39,425 nt of DNA from Polychytrium aggregatum (Eukaryota > Chytridiomycota > Chytridiomycetes > Polychytriales). The notes below the pieces were generated by a model. The model searched no databases. It was given only the letters and a program-made list of their open reading frames with translations, and was not told the origin of the DNA. Every line of letters starts with the position of its first letter. The first letter of the stretch is position 1. Of the stretch, positions 1 to 10,806 are shown one piece after another. The stretch lies in NCBI RefSeq assembly GCF_025602895.1, contig NW_026516452.1, positions 1 to 39,425 on the forward strand, written 5' to 3'. The translations under genes and the position numbers were made by a program.

Positions 1-2045
1 GAATAGATCGGAAATGGGCATCTTCTCGAGATTCTCTCTACTGAGCTTGGCTTCGATGAGTTTTCGGCCGATCGGAGCATACCAGCAGCATAAACCAAAA
101 GCAATTGTTGTGATGATATCACGGGGATTGTTCTTTTGGGCTTCGTTGTACTTGAGGAACAGCGCCGAGACCAGCTGGTCCGTGCTGAGGAGCATATTGG
201 CAATCTGCGCCGCAGCAACAGACTTGCCTGCTCCAGCATCGGCATTGATCCACAAGACTGTATCGGAAGTATTGCTGCTGGCCCAGTCGGTGACCTCTTT
301 GAACAACCACTGGCGCGTGCCCTCGACATACAAATCTTGCATAGCCTTCCTGTCCGAATCAGAGTTGATGGGATTGAGGAGGGTATGCAGCTTTGTCACA
401 TCTTCGGCATCAAGAACGATAGATTCCTTGACATCATAGTTGGATTCGGGTGCTGCAGCGATCTGTGTTCGAGAAATGAGCTGGAAGATCTCTGGAGCAA
501 GCCTGTTTTCAAGACCGGAGATGCGAGTTAGCCATCGACGTGTGTGTTTGGTGCCAGGATGACCAGCAACAAGAGTTTGAAACAGGCCGAAACTTACTTG
601 GCAAGAGCATAGCTGTTTGTCGCAAACAATCCCTGAAGCTTCAAAAGCTTCTTGAGCACGTTTCGGATCGTAGAACGTGGTGGCACCGAGCTGAGCCGTG
701 ACGGACTGGACGGGTGACAGTGTACTTCGTCAGGATAATCATCGCAATTTGGAACCCAGGCTGAGTAGTAGTCCTTGCCGTCAATGTAACTCTTGGAATT
801 CATAAAGACAGGCAAGACGACGACAGGCGACGACGATCCCTTGGAGCTTTCCATTTGCTGCAGAGCCACCTCGATCTGCGATTGATGAAAGTGGCATGGA
901 TATGAGAATCACATGCATAACAAACCGAGTCAAGTCTTTCGCATCACTACCCAGGCGACGATGGCATACCTCCAGCAGCTGATTGTCAGGCCATCTGTGG
1001 GCATTCTTGGCCCGCTCGAGTCCCTTCTCGGACAAGATGATAACAATGACCTGCGAGTTGAGGATGCCGTTGTAGAAGCCCTCCTCAAATGGCATGGAGG
1101 TGGCAAGGCACATTTGGTCGAGATATACACGTCGGTCGTAAGTGTCCGTTGTTTTCTTGGTGATAAGTGTGGCGTAGAGATTGACGACAGCATCTTTCTC
1201 GGTCACGACACGGTAGCTGAGAATTGATATTACCGAGTGAGAGGACAACAAAATCAGCATGGTGGTGGCCGCAGAGCCAAAAGGTAATCGATCTATTCCC
1301 TTATGAGGAGCCGTTGGCTCGCCGGAGAATCGTCCGAATGATAGCGCAGGGCGAACATACCTGATGAACACATGGTGGTGCTTGTGTCCAAGCGCACATT
1401 GCCAGTTGCTAACGATATTGAGCGGTATGTAGGCCTGCACGACGTTATGCTCTGGGGCAGACTCGCCGGATTGAGCGACCGGGGGAGCGGGGCCGGATTG
1501 AGCGGTCGGAGGAGTGGAGCTGGATTGAGCAGCTGGAGGAGAAGGACTGCCAGACTGGGTGGCGGGGTCCAAGGGCGGAGCAGATCGAACAAGATTCGGT
1601 TCGCTTGGAGGTTGGACTGCGCTGCTGCCATCGTTGCTAGTGACGATAGCGGTGTTGCTAGTGACGATGGCGGTGTTGCTGGGGCCGGTAGCGGTGTTAT
1701 GATCCGGTGTGGAAGGGTTGGGAGAGCCTGGAAGAGGTTGACGCATGGCTGCCTGGATGTCCCTGATTCGCACCTTGATGCCGACGCTGAAATCCAGTTT
1801 GTCCATATCGCCCTCGGTCAGACCGCAGAGCTGCAGAGGCGACAAGTGTCAGAGCGGGGCTTTCCAGCAGAGAAACCGGAGCAAGGCAAGCCAGAGCAGG
1901 AGATGGCAAAGCAGAGTAGATGGCAAACACACACATCGCCGATGGTTTCAATATCATTGTTCTGCAGGCGGTCCCCTATCTTCTCGAGGCGGTTATTACG
2001 GAGCCACTCCTGAGTGATCTCAGTATTCAGAGAGCGATTGCTCAT
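1..2045 (-). CDS. SAM-TIR-NACHT (NLR-like) signalling protein, 5' part only
   Basis: Likely intracellular immune or programmed-death type receptor. Exons on the minus strand: 2045-1935, 1830-1361, 1216-970, 875-598, 502 to beyond 1; the phases agree and 536 residues are visible. Residues 1-67 form a SAM domain (EWLRNNRLEKIGDRL, then LCGLTEGDMDKLDF). Residues 68-187 are a Pro/Ser/Gln-rich linker with internal repeats. Residues about 188-310 are a TIR domain: it opens with VFISYR, continues with YLDQMCL and the SQVIVIILSEKGL strand, and carries LLEIEVAL, whose first Glu (E276) sits where the TIR NADase glutamate lies in SARM1-type domains. A NACHT NTPase follows, with the leader GTRQWLFKEVTDW and Walker A GAGKS at 459-463. 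The C-terminal sensor (WD40, TPR or ankyrin expected) lies off the window. The start is the ATG before the SAM helix. The family in fungi and animals mediates regulated cell death; NADase activity is inferred. Confidence 0.85.
1480..1700 (-). repeat. Short in-frame tandem repeats in the SAM-TIR linker
   Basis: Inside the second exon of the SAM-TIR-NACHT gene. A 21-nt unit encoding TAIVTSN occurs twice in tandem around 1630-1680. A looser proline-rich repeat (QSG/PPxAQSG) fills 1480-1560. Both keep frame and lengthen a flexible linker between two globular domains. Confidence 0.7.
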
Positions 2046-2692
2046 TATGGCCGAGCTGGTCAGTTCGGGAGATGGGCAGATGAGGGGGGAACCCAAACGG
2101 CGAGGGCCGGTGGCGGCAGAGCCCGGGTTGGCAGGAACAGAGCGGCACGAGCAACCACTTGGACAGAGACTTGGACAACCACTTGGACAGCCACTTGGAC
2201 AGAGTCTCGACCTGCCACCCCGGCAGCCAATTGGACCATCCCCCACACGCGTCCGCGCACGGGGCTTCTCCTTTTGGCAGGCCGGTGTTCGCCCTCCACG
2301 CGCCACGGCTCGCTCCCCCCCGGCCCATAAAACCGCCTCGCCTCGCCCTTCTTCGGCTTCTGCCCACATCCTCATCGCGCCGAACCTCAACCACCCTTCC
2401 GTCGCTTCGTGCTTGGTCTCCCTGTCCCTGCTCGCCGAGCCCCTCCCCTCCATCTCTGCAGGCTTGCTCCCTCTGACTGGTGCGTTGGTCTGTTGGACTT
2501 GCTGTCTTCCTGGCCAGCCCCGATTCATCTCATCTCGTCTCGTCTCGTCTCGTCTCGTCTCCTCCATGTCGCCAACCCACCGCCGAGCCCTCGCCTCCCC
2601 CCTGTCAGCCCCATAGATCCACTCGCCGCTGACACTCTTATCCATTGCAATACCCACTCGTTTCTCGATACCCACAGTCTGCTCGTTCCGAC
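2046..2692. promoter_or_regulatory. Divergent intergenic promoter region, NLR gene / myosin V
   Basis: A 647-bp gap between two genes read outward, so it should hold both promoters. It contains a degenerate repeat of about 12 nt (cttggacag-type, roughly four copies, 2156-2204), a pyrimidine-rich stretch, a TATA-like cataaaacc near 2324 on the plus strand, and a TCTCG pentanucleotide run at about 2531-2560. No ORF here resembles a protein family. Confidence 0.5.
2528..2562. repeat. (TCTCG)n microsatellite
   Basis: About five to six perfect copies of tctcg in the probable 5' leader of the myosin gene, on a pyrimidine-rich plus strand. Confidence 0.85.
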
Positions 2693-5600
2693 ATGACCAC
2701 GCCTGATCCCCTTGCCGTCGAGAAGGCCCTGAAGGATTACAGCAAGGTACGTCGCTGGACTGAGCCCCTGCCCACATGCCAACCGCATCCACGATCGTAT
2801 CGCAGCCATCCATTCTAACTGCAGCTGCTCGGACCCCCAGGGCACCAAAGCCTACTTTGCTGATGACTCCGAAGGCTGGTCCATCGCCACTCTCCAGTCC
2901 AACGTTGTCGATGGCGACAAGCTCACCCTCTCCTTCAGACTCGATGCCACCGGAAAGGTACCCCTTCGAGCTGCAGACTATGCCGCCAGCCAGTTCTCCG
3001 CCTGTTCTGCCGTCCTTAAGCAGCATTGCTCTCTTCCGCTGCTGCCCATGTTTTCCGCCCCAGGCCATGTGTCCAGCGATGAGCCTTCGGTTGACCCACG
3101 CATCCTTGTCCCCCCCTTCCCTCTGACATGGCCGACATTCTATCGGATAGGAATTCACCTTTTCGTCCAGCCTCTCCAAGCTCGCTGCTGAAAAGTTTGC
3201 TGGCCTTCCTCCTCTGAAGAACCCGCCCATGCTGGTAAGATCTGATGCTTCTCCTGGCCTGACCTGTCCACAGTCGCCGATGGCCGGTCGCGCCTCATTT
3301 GTCGCTGTGCTTCACCCTCTCGACTATGGGCTCACTCAAACGCCATTTGTGTTTTCAGGAGGGAACCGACGATCTGGCCACCCTGTCCTACCTTCACGAG
3401 TAAGCGTCTGCAACAGCACCGTCGACACGACTGCCCAGTTGGCCCGCCGCGCTCTGCCCGCCGAAGATTCGGATGGCTGTCGTCGCCCCAGGCCAGCACC
3501 TCGTTGGACCTGAGCCTGGGCATGGCACATTCCACGCGGCGTAGGGTCTATGCTCACCACCTCCACGGGTCCGTCTCTGTCGTAGGCCCGCTGTCCTGGA
3601 TGGCGTCCGCATCCGTTACGCACAGGAGCAGATTTATACCTACTCCGGTATCGTCCTGATTGCCATGAACCCCTTCCAGCGACTGGCCATCTATACGCCC
3701 GATATCATGAGAGAGTACTCTGGCAAGAGTCGCGGTGAACTGGAGCCCCATTTGGTAAGCTCATGAACAGCGCCACTGCACCTGCGTCCTTTGACTGTAG
3801 TAGACGCTGTAGAATGCCGTCTGCCAAGCATTTTGATCTGGCCGAGCTACGTGGATCGACTCCCTCACTCTGCATCTACCTAACCCTGTCCAATCTCAAT
3901 CAATCGTGTCCGACTCGCCACTTTTGTAGTTCGCGGTGGCCGAAGAAGCTTACCGCACCATGATCAAGGAGCGCAAGAACCAGTCCATCATCGTCAGTGG
4001 TGAATCGGGTGCCGGCAAAACCCAGAGTGCAAAGTACATCATGCGCTACTTTGCCACCGTCGATACCCTCGAGAGCTTCTCCCGACAGACCAGCAGCGAC
4101 AATGTGGCCGCCGCCCCACAAGGGATCTCGGAGGTTGAAGAGGCTGTTCTGGCCACCAACCCTATTATGGAGGTGGGTGTTTTCTGCCACGCTGCATTGC
4201 TGCTTTGACTGAGCCGAGCGGGTCGCTGATCGTGGGCTGGTGGCGTCGCACACACACACACACGGCAGCTGTTTCGCAAGGGGCTGCCTGTTCCTGATGT
4301 CCTTCACCTTGCCTCTCCAGTCCTTTGGTAACTCCAAGACGACCAGAAACGACAACAGTTCTCGCTTCGGCAAGTACATCGAGATTCTGTTCTCCACGCC
4401 CGAGGGCCCCAAGAACAGCGTTCGCATCGTGGGTGCCAAGATCCGCACCTACCTGCTCGAGAGATCCCGTCTGATCTTCCAGCCCGCCACCGAGCGCAAC
4501 TACCACATCTTCTACCAGCTCTGCGCTGCCGCCCCCGCTGCCGAGCGCAAGGAACTTGGCCTCAGCTCCTGGGATCAGTTCTTCTACCTCAAGCAGGGTG
4601 GAACCGGTATCGTGCCCGGCTTTGACGATGTCGCCGAGTTTGCTGCCACCCAGAAGGCCCTTTCCATCATCGGCATTTCGGTTTCGATGCAATGGTAAGC
4701 GCGTGTCCATGTGTCCCAATAGCCCCCCCCCACTCGCAACAGTGCGATGCGCTGGATCAACCGGTCGGGGCCAATCCGTCTCATCCTCTTTGTTCTGATA
4801 CCACAACACAGGCAAATTTTCACCATTTGCGCCGCCCTTCTGCACATCGGCAACATCGAGATCAAGTCTGTCCGTGACGAAGCCACCATCGACGACAACG
4901 ATCCGGCTCTTATCCAGACTTGCCAGCTCCTGCAGGTCGACAAGAGTGCCTTCAAAAAGTGGATCATCAAGAAGCAGATCATCACTCGCTCCGAGAAGAT
5001 CGTTTCGAACCTGAACCAGTACCAGGCCATTGTTGGACGTGACTCGATCGCCAAGTTCATCTACTCGATGCTCTTCGACTGGATCGTCAAGATTGTCAAC
5101 AAGAATCTGCACAAGGATGCCGAGGACGTTGCCACCTTCATCGGTGTCTTGGATATCTACGGTTTCGAGCACTTCAAGAAGAACTCGTTCGAGCAGTTCT
5201 GTATTGTGAGTGGCTGTCTCAGCAACGCTTGATGTCCAGCGCCGGGGTGTCGAGTGCTGCTGGCTTGTTCTGTGTTTCTGGATCGCTGCGTCGCATCGTA
5301 ATTGCAGCCGCTCCATCTCTCTCTGCCTTGCATCCCCCGCTGACACCCGCTGACACCCGCTGTCGCCACTCGTCCAGAACTACGCCAACGAGAAGCTTCA
5401 GCAAGAGTTCAACGCCCACGTCTTCCGTCTGGAGCAGGAGATCTACGTCCAGGAAAAGATCAACTGGTCGTTCATCGACTTCAACGACAACCAGCCCTGC
5501 ATCAACATGATCGAGAACAAGATGGGTATCCTCGACCTCCTCGACGAAGAGTCGCGTCTCCCCTCCGGCGCGGACAAGTCGCTGGTGACCAAGCTCTACC

Positions 5601-8600
5601 AGCGCTTCGCCGTCCCCACCGAGAAGTTCTTCGAGAAGCCCAAGTTTGGCCAGACCGCTTTCACCATCAAGCACTACGCTTGCGATGTCACCTACGACAT
5701 CGAGGGCTTCATCGAGAAGAACAAGGACACCGTCGCCGATGAGCAGCTTGCTGTGCTTAACGATGGCGCCAGCGAGTTCCTCAAGGAGGTCATCCACATC
5801 GACGTCCCTGACGCCGCCCTCTCGCCCAAGCCCGGTCCTCGCGGTGGCGCCACCAAGAAGCCCACCCTCGGCTCCATCTTCAAGGCGTCCCTTGTCCAAC
5901 TCATGGAGACCATGCGCACGACCGAGGCCCACTACATCCGCTGTATCAAGCCCAACTCGACCAAGACGCCTTTTGGCTTCGAGTCCCCCATGGTCCTGCA
6001 GCAGCTCCGTGCCTGTGGTGTTCTCGAGACCATCCGCATCTCCTGCGCCGGCTACCCGTCCAAGTACAGCTTTGCCGAGTTTGCCGAGCGCTACTACCCA
6101 CTCGTGGCCTCCAAGCTCTGGGGCCCTGACCCCAAGAAGCTGACCGAGTCGATCGTCGCGTCGCGCATCTCGGACCCGGATAAGTTCCAGGTCGGTCTCA
6201 CCAAGATCTTCTTCCGAGCCGGCCAGGTCGCTGCCCTCGAAAAGGCCCGCACGGAGCGCATCCGCTACTGCGTCGTCCTGATCCAGACCAATATGAGACG
6301 CTATCTCTACCAGAAGCGATACAAGGCCATTGTCCAGGCTGCCCTCACGGTCCAGACCTCGCTCCGTGCCTGGAGCGCCCGCGAGTCGCTCAAGGAGAAG
6401 CGCGAGCAGAAGGCTGCCGTGGTCATCCAGACCTCGATTCGCACCTGGCTCTCTCGCTCCTACTACGAGGCCCTCCGCTCGGCCGCGCTCTCGGTGCAGT
6501 GCGCCCTCCGCGTCCAGCGCGCCCGCAAGCAGCTCATCGACCTGCGCCAGAATACCGCCGCCACCCGCATCCAAAAGGTCTTCCGCGGCTTTATCGTCCG
6601 CCGCGACTACAAGCTGTATCTGGCCCAGGTTGTCCTTGTCCAGTCGTGGATCCGCACGCACGCCCCCATCCTCGAGCTTCGCCAGCTCAAGACCGAGGCC
6701 CGCTCCGTCGGCAAGCTCCAGGAGACCAACACCAAGCTCGAGAACAAGGTTGTCGAGCTCTCGATGGCCCTGCGCAACCAAGAGTCCGAGAACAAGGTCA
6801 TGGCCGAGAAGCTTGCCCAGTTCGAGCACCAGTCCTCCATCTGGAAAGAAAAGTTCCAGAAGGCCGACCTCGACAGCAAGGCCGTCAAGGTCGAGTTTGT
6901 CGACAACTCGGCCGAGTTCAAGAAGGAGATTGCCGAGCTTAAGGACGTCAACGAGAACCTCTCCAAGGAGGCCGAGCGAGCCAAGGCCCTCGCCAAGAAG
7001 CGCGACGAGGAAATCGCCACGCTCCTTGCCGAGCTGCGCCAGCAGAAGGACGAGGTCCAAAAGCTGAAGGAGGCCGCCGCCAAGGTCGTCCCCAAGGAGG
7101 AGGACACCGCCACCATCACTGCCCTCAAGAAGGAGGTTGCCGCCCTCAAGGAGCAGGTCAGCCGACAGGTTGCTGGCAAGTGGAAGACCGACCGCGTCGC
7201 CGATGCCCAGTACCAGCAGGCTCCCAGCTACCACCAGCCCCAGTACCAGACCACCTACGTCGACGAGAAGGAGAACTACCTGTACAGCTCCTACGGCGAG
7301 CCCCCCAGCCGCCCGTCGCTGGACGAAACCAAGCGCCCCTCCGTTGCCCGTCGCCGCTCGTTCATGGACACCCAGGACCTCAAGAAGTCGGCCCTCAGCA
7401 GCCTCAACCCCGAGGCCGAGCGCTCTGCCCGTGCCCTCGAGGACAAGGGTCTCGAGGACGAGATTAACGACGCGCTCATCACCAACCTCCGCATCCCGCT
7501 CCCCAGCACCCAGACCGTGGCCACCCGCAAGGAGATCTTCTTCCCTGCCCATCTCATCGGCACCGTCGTCTCGCAGTACATGCAGCGCGACATGCCCCAC
7601 AAGATGCAAACCACGATGGCCAGCGTCATGAAGTCGATCCAGAACCTGACCATGAAGTTCGAAGACGACTATGTCTCGGCCTTCTGGCTCTCCAACACCT
7701 TTGAACTGCTCTGCTTGATCAAGAGCATCCAGGAACAGGAAAAGCGCAGCACCCGTGGCAGCACCACCGAGTCTGACCGTGCCATCGACAAGGTCCGCAC
7801 CGAGATGGACTACCTCCTGATCGAGATCTACCACGGCTGGATCAAGGAGCTCAAGAAGCGCCTGACCAACATGATCGTCCCCGCCGTGATCGAGAACCAG
7901 TCGCTTCCCGGCTATATCTGCAAGCAGTCCGGTGGTCTCTGGAGCAAGTGGGGCAAGAACTCGACCGCCTCGCAGTTCACCATCGAGCAGCTCCTGAACC
8001 TGCTCAGCAAGCTCAGCAAGACCATGCGCTGCTACTACATGGAGGACACCATGTCTCGCCAGATCCTGACCGAGCTCCTGCGTGTCATTGGCGTCTCTGC
8101 ATTCAACCATCTCCTGATGCGCAAGAACTTTTGCACTTGGAAGCGCGGTGTCCAGATCCAATACAACGTCTCGAGACTCGAGGAGTGGTGCACCAGCCAC
8201 GGCATCGCCGAAGGTAAGTCGGTGGACCATCGCAAGCGCGGCGTGCTTGCAACGTGCTATATCACACACGGCTGTGGTGCACGGGCAGGCTACAGTGCGG
8301 ATATGCTGGGGATCTTGGTCTGTTTGTTGCGTGAGCGTGTGGCATGTGTCCGGTGAGCTAATCCAGCAATGCGTTTCTGGCCCCGCTCATTCCGTCCGCC
8401 ATGTCCGTCCGGCTCGCCCGATGCATGATGCTCGGACTACAGCCACCCTCCACTTGCAGCAGCTTCTTCAGGCTGCCAAGCTCCTTACCCTCAACAAGAC
8501 CTCGCCCCAGGACATCGAGACCATCTTTGATGTCTGCTTCCTGCTCAACCCCACCCAGATCAAGAAGCTCCTCTCGCTCTACTACGCAGCCGACTTTGAT

Positions 8601-8981
8601 TCTCCGGTAAGCACGATGGCCCCATCCTGTGCGCCGGACGGCACTGGCCCGATGACATGTGCACATCTCTGCTGTCACGCAGGCAACAGCTGGGAGCCCT
8701 CCCCCCACCTTCCGGTTTTGCCGCATCTGCCTATCCTGCAACGCCTCGACTGATCTTCGATCCTGCCAAAATCTCTCTCATTCGCACAGCTCTCGCCCGA
8801 GCTGCTGAAGATCGTTGCCTCCAGAGCCGTCCTCAACGAAAAGTCCGACATTCTCCTTTTGGACCTGGAGCTCTCTCCCGAGTTTGTCAAGCCCAACTTG
8901 AAGAACGTCGAGAACATTGAGCGATTCATCCCCTCCTGGACGAATCTGCCCGAGATGCAGAACTTCCTGCTTGCGATGTAA
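2693..8981 (+). CDS. MYO2: Class V myosin heavy chain
   Basis: Actin-based motor carrying vesicles and organelles. Exons: 2693-2746, 2841-2957, 3151-3234, 3359-3399, 3586-3754, 3930-4172, 4321-4694, 4812-5205, 5378-8213, 8443-8606, 8790-8981; all phases close to give 1555 residues, a normal class V length. In order: N-terminal SH3-like fold (from GTKAYF, residue 19); motor with [11 protein letters not shown]-loop GESGAGKT (179-186), switch [10 protein letters not shown], switch II DIYGFE (about 475) and converter KIFFRAGQ (about 768); about six IQ motifs (780-930) for light chains or calmodulin; a coiled coil for dimerisation (about 930-1090); and a C-terminal dilute (DIL) cargo domain containing [20 protein letters not shown]. 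The start is the first ATG giving an in-frame short exon spliced to the SH3 exon. Symbol taken from the yeast class V orthologue. Confidence 0.96.
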
Positions 8982-10471
8982 GACACCCGGGCCATCCTCC
9001 AGTGCATGGCCCAGAGTCGGCCCCCATTCCTGTAAGGGCCGCCTCGCTTGCTCGCTCTCGCCCTCCCGCCTCTCTTTCTCCCGCTTCCTTTGCGCTCCAA
9101 CTCGCGCCGCCACACGCCGCTGCCCCCCGCTTCTTTGTCGGCCATGTCAGCCCTGGTGGCAACGGCTCTCGGATTCCCACTTTCTTGCAGTTCGAAAAAC
9201 GATGCGGATATATATTCATGTATATATATTCCACGCATTTCATTTCCCTTGTGTGTTTGTTCTGTCGTTTGACCCCCCCCCCGTTTGGTGTAACTAGTTG
9301 ACCTTTGTAAATCCCCTTGAACGAGACATGTATTGCAGTATCTTGCCTATTCTTTCTTTCCTTCTTTCTTTCCTTCGTGTTGCTATCCCGATCATTTGTC
9401 CAAGCGAGAGAGGGGCCCCCTCCAACACACTCCACCTCGACCAGCCCGTTCCTATAGAAATCCCTCCTTCCCTTCTCAACCAAACCAAAATCCGCGGGCG
9501 CCCTCTCCTCTCTTCCAAAATACAAAGAGTCTCTGGTACAGTCTATCCAGAACGAAACGGGGACAGTCGCTTTCTGGCATCAGCAACACAAGTCTGCTAA
9601 TCCGTAGGCACCAGTGAGCAAGCCATGCGATTGTTTCCCGCCCTGGTTGGCAATCTCTCTGTGTGGTGCATCCACTCGACCACCTGGACAGTTCGATGGT
9701 GTATCGATATCAAGATACTCGGCTGTCTCGAGTCGCTTGGCTTCCCGGCACTGTGAGCACACCTGGAGATCGAGTCGCTTGAATCGCCGTCGCCTGGGTG
9801 GTGCCTTTCGCTTGCAGGGAGCCATCTGAGCGAGAGAGAGCGTCCTTGATTCAGATCCAGAAGCACATCACTGAATGGCCATACCCAACACGCAATGTGT
9901 TGATAACATTCACTAATGCTCGAAACCCGGTGTGTCCCGTTTGTATTGGATTTGCCTGGCGAGCTGAGGGTGGGTAATGGACATGGCTGGGCTCGGCTGG
10001 TCGAGAAGCTCGCTGTGGGTCCCCGTCCTTTCCAGCTTGGAAACTTCTGTTGCGGCGCCCGATGGCACATTCTCCAGATCGCATCCTTTGCGCTGCGACA
10101 AACCTGCGCGAATCACACAATAGCAGCTTTCCCCGCTGCTGTCAGCGAAATCCGCTGGCTTTTGTCGAAACAATGTGGCAGCCACGTCTGCCACGCCTCC
10201 ATCAGGCAGACAACCCCACAACTGCCATGCCAGACTCGATACCCATTGTAAAGATCCGCTCTGCTGCCCAGCTCTATTGTTCACCACCGACACAGTTCAA
10301 CAATGTCCATAGCTCCGATGTCTCCGTCTGTCGGCGGTAAATGCCCATGACAATCGACAGATCCTCGGGTGACCATTGTTTGGATCCGCATCACCCTCAA
10401 TCAGGACATTCTCGGGAGGAAGGGCATTATGTCGAGGGTGGCTGATTGTTGGGATTAAGGCATCGGGGGCC
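8982..10471. other. Intergenic region after myosin V
   Basis: About 1.5 kb with no recognisable protein family. It begins with the myosin 3' UTR and includes a T/C-rich run of ctttctttcc units at about 9340-9375. On the minus strand a small ORF (9825-9580) is listed separately with low confidence. The right end leads into the TATA box of the hexosaminidase gene. Confidence 0.5.
9580..9825 (-). CDS. Possible small basic protein, unrecognised
   Basis: An 81-codon ORF whose product begins MAPCKRKAPPRRRRFKRLD, strongly basic, followed by CSQCREAKR and a mixed tail with few hydrophobic residues. A pyrimidine tract ending in cag lies directly before the ATG, which would fit a 5' UTR acceptor. The Cys-x2-Cys with a basic run recalls the start of a zinc-binuclear-cluster motif, but the remaining cysteines are absent. 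No family recognised. It could be a chance ORF in the gap between myosin and hexosaminidase. Confidence 0.2.
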   Translation of the reverse strand: MAPCKRKAPPRRRRFKRLDLQVCSQCREAKRLETAEYLDIDTPSNCPGGRVDAPHREIANQGGKQSHGLLTGAYGLADLCC

Positions 10472-10478
10472 TATATAA
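10472..10478 (+). promoter_or_regulatory. TATA box of the hexosaminidase gene
   Basis: Consensus tatataa in the context ggcctatataagac, 329 bp before the hexosaminidase ATG. The distance fits if the leader is spliced. A donor-like ctg/gtaggt at 10637 and an acceptor cttcag ending at 10791 would remove 155 nt from the 5' UTR. Confidence 0.5.
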
Positions 10479-10806
10479 GACATATATGAGGAACCGCATC
10501 AGCCGGCAGCGCATCGGCCGCACTCCGTTCGTCTCTCTTCGAGGAGGTTTTCAACCCAAGCCGCTCGAGCACCTCAGACGCCGCTCTCCGTCGTACTTGC
10601 CCTGGAAACATACCCAGTCCCATTTCACCTCCCCTGGTAGGTATCTCTATCCCATTGAATGGTGGCCACTGTGCATGACAAACATACAAGGCTGGGTGAT
10701 TGCCCGTTGGTTCGGCGAGGCCGGCTTTCCCAGGTGCTTGCTCTCTGATCCGCGCTCACCACTCTCTGGCTTTCGGATTGCAACCCTTCAGGATCAATAA
10801 CTCAAG

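Noticed and set aside
1818..3230. 470-codon minus-strand ORF across the NLR start and myosin start
   Set aside because: Only its last part (the first SAM exon) is real; the rest is low-complexity shadow of the promoter and myosin exons.
5219..8269. 1016-codon minus-strand ORF over the myosin gene
   Set aside because: It is the reverse shadow of a GC3-biased coding exon: Leu/Gly/Val/Asp-rich with no domain, while the plus strand is clearly myosin V.
10486..10800. 104-codon plus-strand ORF before the hexosaminidase
   Set aside because: It starts just after the TATA box and covers a probable spliced 5' UTR; its composition is not protein-like.
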